Notes: generated by a model from the letters alone, not told the origin. Counted from the first letter of the stretch, positions 19,249-28,628 are shown. The stretch: 64,000 nt of DNA from Paramylibacter ulvae (GCF_014652655.1 NZ_BMZF01000009.1:55021-119020), one strand, 5' to 3'. Numbers and translations: made by a program.

Positions 19249-19358
19249 GTGACACCTATATCGATTGGACTTGTTTGTTGGGGACAGTTACACCGCTATT
19301 AACGTAACGCAACATCGATTTTACGACATTTGGGAAATCGAAACCGCACGAGGGAAAA

Positions 19359-20105
19359 GTGGAACTGTCAGAGATCGGGTTGCTTACAGCAATATTTTTA
19401 TTTGGTGGCGTTGTCAAAGGCGCGTTGGGGATTGGGTTTCCTGCGCTGTTGGTCGGGTTGCTCACATTTTTTTACGAACCACGCGCAGCGGTGGCGATGA
19501 TTTTGTTTGCGATTATGGCAACCAATTTTCGCCAAGCATCTGTTGGCGGGTCGATGTGGGTGATATTAAAGCGGCACAAATATTTCGCCACATTCGCATG
19601 TGCAGGAATATTTCTGGTGGCTCTGATCGGCGCAAAGGTGCCATTGGCTTTGTTGCAAACATGTGTTGGCGGCGCGATGGTGTTATTTGCCGTGACCAGC
19701 CTGTATGGCGCGATCCCACGGTTAACACCAAAATACACGACCTCTGCACAAATCGGCGCAGGAATTGGTAGCGGTATTTTGGGCGGACTTACGGCCATTT
19801 GGGGGCCGCCATTGGCGGTGTATCTGATGGCGCTGCGCCTTGAACGCGACGTGATGATACAAACATTGGGTGTGATGTTTTCCGTGCAATCCATATTTTT
19901 GATGGCTGGGTTTATTGTGACAGGTGAATTGACGTTACAAATTGCAATCCTTGGTAGCGGATTGTTGGTGCCAACATTTGTTGGTATGTATTTTGGTGAA
20001 CGCATTCGCAAACGCATGGATACGGCGCAATTCATGAAGGCTTTTTTGTTTGCGTTCCTGCTGCTTGGGATCAACCTGATCCGACGCGGAATAATGGGCG
20101 CTTGA
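19359..20105 (+). CDS. TauE/SafE-family sulfite/anion exporter
   Basis: A 248-residue membrane protein with about eight hydrophobic segments and the glycine-rich FLFGGVVKGALGIGFPALLVG of the TauE/SafE (former DUF81) family, repeated in the second half as GGLTAIWGPPLAVYL. Family members export sulfite, sulfoacetate or other organosulfur anions; the cargo here is unknown. It begins with GTG at 19359 after GAGGGA. A small hairpin (GGGTGA/TCACCC) follows the stop codon but lacks a T-run. Confidence 0.88.
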   Translation: MELSEIGLLTAIFLFGGVVKGALGIGFPALLVGLLTFFYEPRAAVAMILFAIMATNFRQASVGGSMWVILKRHKYFATFACAGIFLVALIGAKVPLALLQTCVGGAMVLFAVTSLYGAIPRLTPKYTTSAQIGAGIGSGILGGLTAIWGPPLAVYLMALRLERDVMIQTLGVMFSVQSIFLMAGFIVTGELTLQIAILGSGLLVPTFVGMYFGERIRKRMDTAQFMKAFLFAFLLLGINLIRRGIMGA

Positions 20106-20173
20106 AGTTGGGGGTGATTTGTATCACCCTCTGAGTCGAAATTCACATTGCAACCACATAACAGGAGTCTTCC

Positions 20174-20827
20174 ATGTCATTGCGCATTAACGACGTTGTT
20201 CCAAATTTCACCGCGGAAACCGACACTGGCACCGTAAAATTCCACGACTGGATCGGGGATAGCTGGGCCATTTTATTTTCCCACCCCAAAGATTTCACCC
20301 CCGTGTGTACCACGGAATTCGGCGCCGTTGCACAGCTTGCCGATGAATGGGAAAAACGCGGAACCAAGGTGATGGGTGTTTCCGTCGATGGCGTGTCCGA
20401 TCATAAAAAATGGAAAGTGGACATTGAAAAGGTATCAGGCGCAACCGCTGGTTTCCCGATTATCGCCGACGAAGGATTAGAAGTGTCCAAAGCATTTGAT
20501 ATGCTACCAGCAGAGGCATATTTGCCCGATGGGCGCACGCCAGCGGACAGCGCGACCGTGCGTTCGGTTTTCATCATTGGGCCCGATAAACAGTTAAAAT
20601 TGTCGATGACATATCCAATGACGGTTGGCCGTAATTTTGCGGAAATCCTACGTGCTCTTGATGCGTTGCAAGCATCAAGCAAACACGGCGTTGCAACACC
20701 TGCAAACTGGGTCAGCGGCGAAGATGTGATTATTCCGCCAACCGTAAGCAACGACGATGCGAAAGCAAAGTTTGGTGAATTTGAAACGGTTCTGCCATAT
20801 CTGCGCAAAACATCGTTGCCATCATAA
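20174..20827 (+). CDS. 1-Cys peroxiredoxin (Prx6 type)
   Basis: A 217-residue thiol peroxidase that reduces hydrogen peroxide and organic peroxides. The peroxidatic Cys45 sits in HPKDFTPVCTTE, the Prx6-group active-site motif. The C-terminal domain is extended as in Prx6, and I see no conserved resolving cysteine. It has its own AGGAG site and is monocistronic, closed by a strong bidirectional terminator. Confidence 0.94.
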   Translation: MSLRINDVVPNFTAETDTGTVKFHDWIGDSWAILFSHPKDFTPVCTTEFGAVAQLADEWEKRGTKVMGVSVDGVSDHKKWKVDIEKVSGATAGFPIIADEGLEVSKAFDMLPAEAYLPDGRTPADSATVRSVFIIGPDKQLKLSMTYPMTVGRNFAEILRALDALQASSKHGVATPANWVSGEDVIIPPTVSNDDAKAKFGEFETVLPYLRKTSLPS

Positions 20828-20842
20828 TAGAGAATTGAATTT

Positions 20843-20873
20843 AAAAAGGGGCGCGGGTTTTGCGCCCCTTTTT
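20843..20873 (+). terminator. bidirectional rho-independent terminator
   Basis: AAAAAGGGGCGC and GCGCCCCTTTTT make a perfect stem with a 7-base loop, with A-tract and T-tract on either side. It ends the peroxiredoxin gene on the plus strand and the ugp operon (last gene stop at 20876) on the minus strand. Confidence 0.95.
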
Positions 20874-20875
20874 AA

Positions 20876-21871
20876 TTATGACGAAAAACATGCCTTGATG
20901 GCGTGATGATCGGCCAATGGTTTCCCATCTAGATTTGTTGCGTTTATAATCTGTGCATCAGATCCCAAAACGCCACGTGTGCAAAACCAATCTAGTTTCA
21001 TTTCGCGATCAAGGTGGGGTGTAATCAGGCTGGCTTGGGTTGTGACGCCTTTGGCGTTTGTATCCCAGCTATATCCGCGCGAGCGGGCATAATCGAACAA
21101 TGTTTCGCGGCGCCAATCGCCATCATCCAAATGATTTCCTGTGTTTAAATCGCCTCCGATTACAACGGGTAAATCGGGCGCAAATTTATCGATGGCATCC
21201 AACAATACAACAAACTGTTTGTGGCGATGTGCGACTACTGCGTTGCTTTCTAGGTGGGTGGATACGAAACACACATCACCGCCCGCTGTTGGGATGATCG
21301 CAGCTACGGCCATGCGCCCACCCACACGGGGTTGTTGATTGTCGCCCGCATTTTCATCAGGTGCAAACCAATGGCCATGATCGTCAAGGCGGATCAATAA
21401 CGCATCCTTTGGTTTGGCAGATGTCAGCATTCCGTTCCCGTGCCAACCAGACGTATTAAAATCGTCTTTGCAGAATTTGCGCTCGGTTGGGCCGCCCAAA
21501 TCGAGTTCGAAAAATTCAACGCCGTACAGGTACGACATACCTGCCGCCGCTGCCATTTCTGCGGTTGTGTTGCGCTGCGCTGTGCGAGACATGCCGCTGT
21601 CCATTTCGGACAATAAAATCACATCAGGTTTCAGGGATGCCAGATGTGCAACGCTATCCTCTGGAAACAAACAACGTTCCAAATTCCAGGCAACCACGTT
21701 GAATGATTTAGAAAGCTCTGACGTTCCCGATTTCCCGCCTGTTTCCAACAAATGCATTGCTGGAAAATCTTTCATGATCGCGCGGTGTTCAGAAGCATTT
21801 CGTTCAACAGTGACGATGCGTTTACGCATGGCCGCACTTGCCAATGGCAGGTGGTCAAGCAAATTTGTCAT
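20876..21871 (-). CDS. endonuclease/exonuclease/phosphatase (EEP) family phosphodiesterase in the ugp operon
   Basis: A 331-residue metal-dependent phosphodiesterase of the EEP (DNase I/AP endonuclease/sphingomyelinase) fold. All motif residues are visible in order: Asn in VAWNLE, Glu in LLSEMD, HGNGML, STHLES, the Asp/Asn pair in GGDLNTG, KLDWF and the terminal Asp-His in LADHHAI. There is no evident signal peptide. Its start overlaps the ugpC stop by 4 bases, so it is co-translated with the transporter. In enteric bacteria ugpQ (a glycerophosphodiester phosphodiesterase of another fold) occupies this place; a similar scavenging role is inferred. Confidence 0.85.
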   Translation of the reverse strand: MTNLLDHLPLASAAMRKRIVTVERNASEHRAIMKDFPAMHLLETGGKSGTSELSKSFNVVAWNLERCLFPEDSVAHLASLKPDVILLSEMDSGMSRTAQRNTTAEMAAAAGMSYLYGVEFFELDLGGPTERKFCKDDFNTSGWHGNGMLTSAKPKDALLIRLDDHGHWFAPDENAGDNQQPRVGGRMAVAAIIPTAGGDVCFVSTHLESNAVVAHRHKQFVVLLDAIDKFAPDLPVVIGGDLNTGNHLDDGDWRRETLFDYARSRGYSWDTNAKGVTTQASLITPHLDREMKLDWFCTRGVLGSDAQIINATNLDGKPLADHHAIKACFSS

Positions 21872-22923
21872 AGCCGTTTTCCTGTTTCATGATCGAACAT
21901 GTGCAAAGCATCAGATGGGATATCCAACATCAGATCATCGGCAAGTGGCGCATCATTATTTGGTGCATTGACGGTAAAATCATGCCCTGCCAGTTTGCCA
22001 TGTAACAGACGGCTTGCACCCAGTTCTTCGATCAATTCAAGCTTGAACGGAGTTGCAGATTTACCTGTTGCCAATTTCACCTCTTCGGGGCGAATGCCCA
22101 GTTGAATATCACCTTTGTGATCTTTGGGTGCGCCCACCGCAAGGCTTGTTTCACCGTTCAAATGCACACTGCCATTGCCGTTGTATGTCGCGGGTAACAG
22201 GTTCATCGGTGGTGCGCCCATGAAGCTTGCGACAAATGTGGATGCAGGTGTGCGATAAATTTCGGATGGTGTGCCCACCTGTTCGATGCGCCCAGCGTTC
22301 AGTACAAAAATGCGATCGGCCATTGTCATCGCTTCGACCTGATCATGGGTTACATACATGGCTGTGACGCCAAGGCGCCGTTGTAAGTTACGAATTTCGA
22401 TACGCATTTGATTGCGCAGCTTTGCATCCAGATTGGATAGCGGTTCATCAAATAAAAACAACGCAGGATCACGCACTATCGCACGCCCCATCGCCACACG
22501 CTGGCGTTGCCCACCAGATAGCTGGCTTGGGCGGCGATCAAGGTAATCATCAAGATTTAACATCGCGGATGCTTCGCGAACCTTTTGATCAATATCGTTC
22601 TTGGATGTGCCACGGTTTTTCAAACCATAGGCCATGTTTTTATAAACGCTCATATGTGGGTAAAGCGCATAGTTTTGGAACACCATCGCGATATCGCGTT
22701 CGGCAGGGTCCAGATCATTGACCACACGATCACCAATTTGCAATTCGCCATCGGTAATATCCTCTAGCCCTGCGACCATGCGCAACAACGTGGATTTACC
22801 ACAGCCAGATGGCCCAACCAAAACCACCAATTCACCATCGGCAATATCAAAATTGCACGGCATCACGGCCTCTGTTCCATTGGGATAGGTTTTGCGTATA
22901 TTTTTGACGCTTACGTTTGCCAT
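21868..22923 (-). CDS. ugpC: sn-glycerol-3-phosphate ABC transporter ATP-binding protein
   Basis: A 351-residue MalK/UgpC-type ATPase energising import. Walker [10 protein letters not shown] (37-45), Q-loop Gln83, signature LSGGQ (135-139), Walker B ending in Asp159-Glu160 and a C-terminal TOBE/MalK regulatory domain ([12 protein letters not shown]) are all visible. It lies 10 bases after ugpE and 4 bases overlapping with the EEP gene. MalK-type ATPases serve several sugar systems; the assignment to Ugp rests on the UgpB/UgpA similarities and on the Pho box upstream. Confidence 0.92.
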   Translation of the reverse strand: MANVSVKNIRKTYPNGTEAVMPCNFDIADGELVVLVGPSGCGKSTLLRMVAGLEDITDGELQIGDRVVNDLDPAERDIAMVFQNYALYPHMSVYKNMAYGLKNRGTSKNDIDQKVREASAMLNLDDYLDRRPSQLSGGQRQRVAMGRAIVRDPALFLFDEPLSNLDAKLRNQMRIEIRNLQRRLGVTAMYVTHDQVEAMTMADRIFVLNAGRIEQVGTPSEIYRTPASTFVASFMGAPPMNLLPATYNGNGSVHLNGETSLAVGAPKDHKGDIQLGIRPEEVKLATGKSATPFKLELIEELGASRLLHGKLAGHDFTVNAPNNDAPLADDLMLDIPSDALHMFDHETGKRL

Positions 22924-22933
22924 TTTTATTTTC

Positions 22934-23821
22934 CTATTTATCAGACTCGACCAAGCCTTTGACGAACCAAGACTGGAAGAAAATAACGATTGCCACGGGG
23001 GGCAACATTGCGATCAGCGCCAATGCCATGGCCTGACCATATTCGGGGATTTCGCTGCCTTCGGCATAGGCTTGGATGATTTGACGAATGCCGCGCACCA
23101 ATGTGAACAGACCTTCGTCCGTTGTGATCAAAGTGGGCCACAAATATTGGTTCCAACCATACACAAACATGATGATAAATATCGCAGCAATCATGGTTTG
23201 CGACAAAGGCACCAAGATATCGACGAAAAATTTCACTGGCCCTGCGCCATCAATGCGTGCAGCCTCGACCAACTCTTCGGGGACGGACAGAAAAAATTGG
23301 CGAAAGAAAAACGTGCCTGTGGCGGATGCCAGCAAAGGTACGATCAGGCCGGTGTAGCTATTGGTTAATCCAATGCTTTGGATCACCTCGTAAGATGGTA
23401 AAATGCGCACCTCTAGGGGCAACAAAATCGTCGTGAAGATTATCCAAAATGCAAATGTTGCAAACCGGAACCGGAAATATACAATCGCATATGCCGCCAT
23501 CATCGACAGGATGATTTTACCAACCGCAAATCCGATCCCAAGGATGAATGAATTCATCAACATAGTCATGCCTGTCACCGTTTTGGTAAAGCCACCTTTT
23601 TCAAACATGGCATTGCCAAAGTTTTCGTCGATGTCATTGCCAAACCAGAATTTCAAACCTTCGCGTTGGATTTCAACATTGTCATGGCTGGATGTTGTTA
23701 GTGCCAAAAACACAGGCAGCAACATGAATAATGAACCAAGGATCAGGATCGAATGATCAAAAATCGCCGACCAGCGAAACCGTTTTTTCGCGCGCGGTGT
23801 TGTGGATGTTATATCGGTCAT
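22934..23821 (-). CDS. ugpE: sn-glycerol-3-phosphate ABC transporter permease UgpE
   Basis: A 295-residue permease with six predicted membrane helices and the cytoplasmic EAA loop [21 protein letters not shown], the contact point with the ATPase. The frame is open upstream to 23893, but that would run into ugpA; the ATG at 23819-23821 leaves a 10-base gap after ugpA and gives the family length. It is the second permease of the heterodimeric channel. Confidence 0.9.
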   Translation of the reverse strand: MTDITSTTPRAKKRFRWSAIFDHSILILGSLFMLLPVFLALTTSSHDNVEIQREGLKFWFGNDIDENFGNAMFEKGGFTKTVTGMTMLMNSFILGIGFAVGKIILSMMAAYAIVYFRFRFATFAFWIIFTTILLPLEVRILPSYEVIQSIGLTNSYTGLIVPLLASATGTFFFRQFFLSVPEELVEAARIDGAGPVKFFVDILVPLSQTMIAAIFIIMFVYGWNQYLWPTLITTDEGLFTLVRGIRQIIQAYAEGSEIPEYGQAMALALIAMLPPVAIVIFFQSWFVKGLVESDK

Positions 23822-23831
23822 TTTGCGCGCC

Positions 23832-24713
23832 TTACGTATAATGAATGCGGCGTTCCAACAAGCGGAACTGAAAAATGGTGAGAGCAAGAACAAGCACCAT
23901 CAACACAACAGATTGCGCAGATGAACCACCCATATCATTGCCTCGGAAACCATCGACAAACACTTTGTAAACCAGTGTCATCGGGTTGCTGGCGGGGTTG
24001 TTTTTGACCAGTGTATCAATGATGCCAAATGTATCGAACAGCGCATATGTGATGTTGATGATCAGCAAGAAAAACGCGGTTGGCGCGAGCAGTGGAAATG
24101 TGATCTGCCAAAAACGGCCAAAGCCAGATGGGTTATCAATCATTGCTGCTTCACGCACATGTTGCGGGATTGATTGCAAACCCGAAAGGAAGAAAATGAA
24201 ATTCACAGGGATCTGAATCCAGACCGAAACAATGATCATTGCAAATGCTGTATCCCAGTAATTTACGCCCAGACGATAATCATATCCAAACCATGCAAAC
24301 AGATCGGTTACCGATCCGATGTTTTGGTCAAACAACATCACACCCATCAAGCCCGCAACGGGTGGTGCCACGGCATATACCCACATCAATAGTGTTTTAT
24401 ATGTACGTGCGCCGCGCAGAACCTTGTCTGCTTTGACCGCCAACAATAATGCAGTGGCAAGCGAGGTTGCAGTGACCAACAATGTGAACAGCAATGTGAA
24501 ACGTGCGACCTTGGCATATTCTTTAGATGCGAACAAATCGGAATAGTTTTCAAACCCGACAAATTGCGATCCAAACCCAAATGGGTCTTGTAGATAAAAC
24601 GATGATTGCACCGCGTTAAACGCGGGCCAGTAAAAGAAAACTGCGATGATTGTCAGCTGCGGTAGCAATAACAAAATCGGGAGCCAATAGTTGGCAAAGC
24701 CTGCGCGTTTCAA
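23832..24713 (-). CDS. ugpA: sn-glycerol-3-phosphate ABC transporter permease UgpA
   Basis: A 293-residue permease with six helices and the EAA loop EAAMIDNPSGFGRFWQITFPLL. I chose the TTG at 24711-24713 because AGGAGA lies 7 bases before it and the protein then starts KRAGFANYWLP, the normal UgpA N-terminus; a longer frame reaches 24746 but would include the intercistronic hairpin region. It is separated from ugpB by 65 bases that contain a strong stem-loop. Confidence 0.9.
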   Translation of the reverse strand: MKRAGFANYWLPILLLLPQLTIIAVFFYWPAFNAVQSSFYLQDPFGFGSQFVGFENYSDLFASKEYAKVARFTLLFTLLVTATSLATALLLAVKADKVLRGARTYKTLLMWVYAVAPPVAGLMGVMLFDQNIGSVTDLFAWFGYDYRLGVNYWDTAFAMIIVSVWIQIPVNFIFFLSGLQSIPQHVREAAMIDNPSGFGRFWQITFPLLAPTAFFLLIINITYALFDTFGIIDTLVKNNPASNPMTLVYKVFVDGFRGNDMGGSSAQSVVLMVLVLALTIFQFRLLERRIHYT

Positions 24714-24734
24714 TGTGTATTCTCCTGAACGAAA

Positions 24735-24762
24735 ACAGGCAGCCAAAGTTGCGGCTGCCTGT
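24735..24762 (-). promoter_or_regulatory. intercistronic stem-loop between ugpB and ugpA
   Basis: ACAGGCAGCC and GGCTGCCTGT form a perfect 10-bp stem with an 8-base loop; on the minus strand TTTTCG follows. Stem-loops placed after binding-protein genes (as in mal operons) stabilise the upstream message and partly terminate transcription, giving more binding protein than permease. That role is inferred. Confidence 0.75.
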
Positions 24763-24778
24763 CGGATTTGTGGGGGTG

Positions 24779-26080
24779 TTAGCTTTGCGTTTTTGCGAAA
24801 CGTGCAAGCAGTTTATCTGCTTCTGATTTGATCGCGCCAAACGCATCATCCAGTGATGTTTCACCTGTCAGGTAGCGTGTGTATTCACGGTTCATCACGT
24901 CGCGGATTTGAACATAGAAACCCATGCGGTATCCTTTGGTCCATTCACCAGCTGGCAATTGCAATTGTTGGATACCTGTTTCAGCAGCTGGAAAACGATC
25001 ATAGTGACCATCGGCTTTGGCCATTTCATATGCGGCCTCTGTGATTGGCACATAACCAGTTTCTTTGTGCCACATGTATTGAACCTCTGGTGATGTCATG
25101 AAGCGGAAAAATTCAGCGGTAGCTTTGTTTTCTGCATCAGATTTGCCTGCCATCGCGAACAATGCTGCACCACCGATGAAGGTTTGTTTTGGCTCTTTGG
25201 TCACACCTTCCCAGTATGGCAAAACGGTAGCGGAAAAATCAAAATCCGCTTTTTGAACCAAACCACCGAATGAACCGGATGAACCCAACCACATGGCAAC
25301 TTCGCCAGATTCAAATGGCTTTGCGTTGTCATCCCACGCTGCGCCAAAGAAACCAGCATAACCGTTGTCGATCCAGCTTTTGAATGCTTCGAAATGCGCT
25401 TTCAATTCAGGTGCATCGGCGTTGATTGTCACGTCTGTGCCACCATAACCGTTGTTGTTTGTCGCAAATGGGATGTTGTGACGAGAGAAGAAGTTTTCTG
25501 TGAAAATCCACGGCATGTGCGATTGCGCTAGGGCAATGTAACCCGCATCTTTCAATGCTGGGGCGGTCACGGATTCAAATTCTTCCCATGTTTTTGGGGC
25601 TGTTACGCCAGCCTTTTCAAGGGCTTCTGTGTTGTAATACAGAATTGGTGTGGATGAATTGAACGGCATGCCGATCATTTTACCATCTTCGTCTGCATAG
25701 AAATAACGCACACCTGCGATGTAATCTTCGATGTTGAATGGTACGTCGTTGGCCGCGAATAAATCTTGTACTGGCACAACTGCACCCTTGGCGCCGATCA
25801 CTGTTGCGGCACCTGCATCAAACACCTGCATGATGTTTGGTTGTTCGCCCGCGCGGAATGCGGCGATTCCTGCGGTCAATGTTTCTTCGTATGTGCCTTT
25901 GAAAACGGGTGTGATTTTATAATCTGACTGGCTTGCGTTGAAATCAGATGCGATTTGGTTGACCGTGTCCCCCAGCGAACCGCCCATACCGTGCCACCAA
26001 GATATTTCTGTTTGTGCTGTTGCTGCTGTTGCCATGCCCAATGCAACTGCATTGGCGAGCAGAGTGTTTTTCAAGTTCAT
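24779..26080 (-). CDS. ugpB: sn-glycerol-3-phosphate ABC transporter substrate-binding protein
   Basis: A 433-residue periplasmic binding protein. The signal peptide (residues 1-22, ending ATAQ) is followed by TEISWWHGMGGSLGDTVNQ, a typical UgpB start, then a type-I/II sugar-binding fold. It is the first gene of the ugpBAEC-EEP operon. The ATG follows AGGAAACAACG. A small hairpin (GCACCC/GGGTGC, 26102-26118) lies in its leader, and the Pho box array begins 164 bases upstream. Confidence 0.92.
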   Translation of the reverse strand: MNLKNTLLANAVALGMATAATAQTEISWWHGMGGSLGDTVNQIASDFNASQSDYKITPVFKGTYEETLTAGIAAFRAGEQPNIMQVFDAGAATVIGAKGAVVPVQDLFAANDVPFNIEDYIAGVRYFYADEDGKMIGMPFNSSTPILYYNTEALEKAGVTAPKTWEEFESVTAPALKDAGYIALAQSHMPWIFTENFFSRHNIPFATNNNGYGGTDVTINADAPELKAHFEAFKSWIDNGYAGFFGAAWDDNAKPFESGEVAMWLGSSGSFGGLVQKADFDFSATVLPYWEGVTKEPKQTFIGGAALFAMAGKSDAENKATAEFFRFMTSPEVQYMWHKETGYVPITEAAYEMAKADGHYDRFPAAETGIQQLQLPAGEWTKGYRMGFYVQIRDVMNREYTRYLTGETSLDDAFGAIKSEADKLLARFAKTQS

Positions 26081-26243
26081 CGTTGTTTCCTAAATTTGCA
26101 AAGCACCCCAGCGGGTGCAGTGAGGGGCGAATAGGGAACCGATGTAACAGTGAAAAAACATGCGTATGACGCTTGTGTAAAATTTTGATCAAAAGAACAA
26201 AAACGAAAAAAATCGCGCTCTACCATTTGTGATTTTCTCCTTG

Positions 26244-26299
26244 CGGACATCCGTGGGACACCCGTATGACATGTGTCGGACATCCGTCGGACAGGTCGT
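26244..26299 (-). promoter_or_regulatory. Pho box array (PhoB operator) upstream of ugpB
   Basis: On the minus strand the tetramer TGTC occurs five times at an exact 11-bp period (its complement GACA begins at 26246, 26257, 26268, 26279 and 26290). PhoB binds tandem 11-bp units of 7 conserved (TGTCAnn) plus 4 variable bases, so this is an array of about two and a half Pho boxes oriented towards ugpB. Two units (26244-26254 and 26277-26287) are identical over 11 bases. No clear -10 box was identified. The array also lies only 20 bases from the divergent msrC start. Confidence 0.85.
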
Positions 26300-26318
26300 C
26301 GGGCAAAGAGGGACAAAA

Positions 26319-26771
26319 ATGGGTAACGTAAATTACGCTGATCTGGCCAAATCCATTGACAGTTTAACATCGGGCGAATCCGATCAGGTGGCATTAATGG
26401 CAACAGTCGCCTGCGAGGTACATCATGCCGATGATCGGTTTGATTGGACGGGGTTTTACCGCGTGGTTGAACCCGATCTGATGAAAATCGGCCCGTATCA
26501 GGGCGGGCACGGATGTTTGGTGATCCCATTTTCGCGTGGTGTGTGCGGCGCGGCGGCCCGTTCGGGTGAAACGCAATTGGTGGCGGATGTGAATGCGTTT
26601 GACGGGCACATCGCCTGTGCCAGTTCCACGCAATCCGAATTGGTAATTCCCGTTTATGATCGCGCGGGTGAATTAATCGGGGTGTTTGATATCGACAGCG
26701 ATCAGCCAGGTGCGTTTACGCAAGCGGATGCGGATGCATTATCCGCGATCTTAAAATCGACATTTGGATAG
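26319..26771 (+). CDS. msrC: free methionine-(R)-sulfoxide reductase (GAF domain)
   Basis: A 150-residue single GAF-domain enzyme that reduces free L-methionine-(R)-sulfoxide. The motifs DWTGFY, GPYQG and the three catalytic-site cysteines Cys66 (GHGCLVI), Cys76 (RGVCG) and Cys100 (HIACAS) are present. The frame is open to 26229, but that part encodes only the Pho box repeats read through; the ATG at 26319 has AGAGGGA before it and gives the family length. It is divergent from ugpB. Confidence 0.93.
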   Translation: MGNVNYADLAKSIDSLTSGESDQVALMATVACEVHHADDRFDWTGFYRVVEPDLMKIGPYQGGHGCLVIPFSRGVCGAAARSGETQLVADVNAFDGHIACASSTQSELVIPVYDRAGELIGVFDIDSDQPGAFTQADADALSAILKSTFG

Positions 26772-26790
26772 GGGCGCAAATCTGCGCCCC
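26771..26790 (+). terminator. stem-loop between msrC and the RidA gene
   Basis: GGGGCGCA and TGCGCCCC form a perfect 8-bp stem with a 4-base loop between two convergent genes. The flanking T-run is weak on both sides, so termination efficiency is uncertain. Confidence 0.6.
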
Positions 26791-26795
26791 CAAAA

Positions 26796-27146
26796 TTATT
26801 TCACTGCTGCGATGACACAGATTTCAACCAAAATATTTGGCGCGGCCATATCGGCCTGAATGGCGGCGCGCGCGGGTTTGCCAGAATCGGCAACCCATGC
26901 ATCCCAAACCGCATTCATTTCGCCAAACTGTGCCATATCTTTGATGATGATGGTGGCGGATAGAATGTGATCCTTGTCCGATCCCGCGGTGGCGAGCAGG
27001 GATTCAACCTTGGCCAGCACTTGTTGTGTTTGGGTGGTGATATCGGCGTTGAAATCATCGGCGACTTGCCCCGCCAAATAGGCAGTGTTGCCGTGAACAA
27101 CAAGTTGCGACATGCGTTGGTTTGAATCGTGACGGGTGATGGACAT
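26796..27146 (-). CDS. RidA (YjgF/YER057c/UK114) family protein
   Basis: A 116-residue trimeric-barrel protein of the family that hydrolyses reactive enamine/imine intermediates released by PLP enzymes. The active-site arginine is Arg93 in KPARAAIQA, with Glu108 near the end and LAGQVADD at the front. The shorter sequence and the RHDSNQRMSQLV start suggest one of the RidA side branches, not canonical RidA. It stands alone, convergent with msrC. Confidence 0.9.
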   Translation of the reverse strand: MSITRHDSNQRMSQLVVHGNTAYLAGQVADDFNADITTQTQQVLAKVESLLATAGSDKDHILSATIIIKDMAQFGEMNAVWDAWVADSGKPARAAIQADMAAPNILVEICVIAAVK

Positions 27147-27202
27147 GGGTTGTTTTCCTTTGGTTGACTTGCCAAAGGATTAGGTCAGAAATTTACGCCT
27201 GT

Positions 27203-27628
27203 CTAGCGTAACACGCCGCGTATTTTTTGCGCACGCGCATAGAGCATGAGCGCAAGCGCGATGATGAATATAACGATGGAAATAATCACGGCCTCTGGCC
27301 CCATAATTTCATATGCTTTCACTTCTGCCAGAACCAAGTTGTGGAATGTGGTGATGATCATCGCAATGAATGAAATGATAAATGCCGTCACCGCAAAGCG
27401 CGAGCGCAGCAGCAAAAGGATTGACCCTGCCACAGACGCCCAAACCGCCAGCGCCCAAGTGCCATCGGCCCATGCGGGAAAGCTGTGAAAAAACGCAAGC
27501 TGTTCCGGGGTGAAACTGGCAAGATAAGCCTCGTTACGGGTTTGTGTCATGACATAATCAAGCGCTCCGAAACTATTCCAAATCAGAGAGACAATGCCGA
27601 TCAGCCAGATATGCCAAGGTGTACGCAT
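27203..27628 (-). CDS. small four-helix membrane protein of unknown function
   Basis: A 141-residue protein with four hydrophobic segments (about residues 6-24, 54-76, 80-102 and 110-132) and a conserved-looking front TPWHIWLIGIVSLIWNSFGALDY with a polar loop containing FTPEQLAFFHSFPAW. Similar proteins are common in proteobacteria, sometimes loosely labelled sugar transporters without evidence. It is flanked by RidA (same strand) and the divergent HNH gene. Confidence 0.7.
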   Translation of the reverse strand: MRTPWHIWLIGIVSLIWNSFGALDYVMTQTRNEAYLASFTPEQLAFFHSFPAWADGTWALAVWASVAGSILLLLRSRFAVTAFIISFIAMIITTFHNLVLAEVKAYEIMGPEAVIISIVIFIIALALMLYARAQKIRGVLR

Positions 27629-27728
27629 AAGGGGATGGTAGCAAAGGTTGAGGGTTGGGGCAAATGGGGGGTGGTTCGCAACTTTTCAGCGATTGCCATA
27701 GGGAAGGAATTACTTCAGACTTACACGT

Positions 27729-28628
27729 ATGGCGTTTGGTATATTTATTCATAAATCTGATTCAATTTACGATGATGTCCCATCTGAACGATACCAGTTT
27801 CCCAAGCAATATTTGTCTCGTGCAAAACAATGCGAGGGCGACTGGGTTGTCTATTTAGAGCCGAGTAAAGTTAAGAGCACCAAAGGTTATTTTGCTGTCG
27901 CAAAAGTCCAAGAAATTATCAAAGACCCTACACATGACGATATGTTTTTAGCGATTATCGCACCTAGCTCATATCTTGACTTTGGCGATCCTGTTTCATT
28001 TAGGCAGAATAATGAAGTTGTCGAAACAGGGTTATTGAATGCACATGGGAATATTTCCGGACGTGCCCAAGCCGCGGTAAGGCCGTTGTCCGCAGAAGAC
28101 TTTGCGCGCATTGTTGAAAAGGGCTTGGGGCGAGAAGAAGATATTTTACCCCGTGAAGGTGAGCACATCCCTAGCGAAGGATTTAACGAACAACAATTAC
28201 CTTTTCAGCGCATACCGGCGCGCGAAAGGGTACTGCAAATTTCCAATCGAGCCGTGCGCGATCGTAACTTTCGGAAAAACGTGTTACGAGTATACGGCGA
28301 ACGCTGTGCCATAACTGGGCTGCGGCTTATCAACGGTGGCGGGCGTGCAGAAGTGGAAGCGGCCCATATCAGGCCAGTAGAATATAATGGCCCTGATATT
28401 GTGAGTAATGGATTGGCTTTGTCGGGTACCGCACATTGGATGTTTGATCGTGGCCTTGTTGGGCTGTCCGATGATCTAACGATACTTGTATCTCGTCAAA
28501 GCAACGACATTGAAGCAGTAAACAATATGATTAATTCGTCTGGCAAACTATTGGCACCAGAGCGTCTTGCCAATCAGCCAAGATCAGAATTTATTAAGTG
28601 GCATAGGGAAAACTGTTTTAAGAACTGA
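27729..28628 (+). CDS. HNH endonuclease with N-terminal EVE/PUA-like region
   Basis: A 299-residue protein. The C-terminal half has an HNH nuclease motif: Cys193 in ERCAITG, the metal/catalytic His213 in AAHIRP, Asn227 and His236 in the NGLALSGTAHWMFD block, as in COG3440-type putative restriction nucleases. The first ~120 residues (DWVVYLEPSK, YFAVAKVQEI, DFGDPVSF) look like an EVE/PUA-type fold, which in other nucleases reads modified bases; this is inference. There is no methyltransferase beside it. The start at 27729 has no good ribosome binding site and is uncertain. Confidence 0.8.
   Translation: MAFGIFIHKSDSIYDDVPSERYQFPKQYLSRAKQCEGDWVVYLEPSKVKSTKGYFAVAKVQEIIKDPTHDDMFLAIIAPSSYLDFGDPVSFRQNNEVVETGLLNAHGNISGRAQAAVRPLSAEDFARIVEKGLGREEDILPREGEHIPSEGFNEQQLPFQRIPARERVLQISNRAVRDRNFRKNVLRVYGERCAITGLRLINGGGRAEVEAAHIRPVEYNGPDIVSNGLALSGTAHWMFDRGLVGLSDDLTILVSRQSNDIEAVNNMINSSGKLLAPERLANQPRSEFIKWHRENCFKN

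Noticed and set aside
26229..26318. N-terminal extension of msrC with the repeated residues RTSVG
   Set aside because: The repeat is the Pho box array read in frame (33 bp between identical units); the ATG at 26319 has a proper ribosome binding site and gives the family length.
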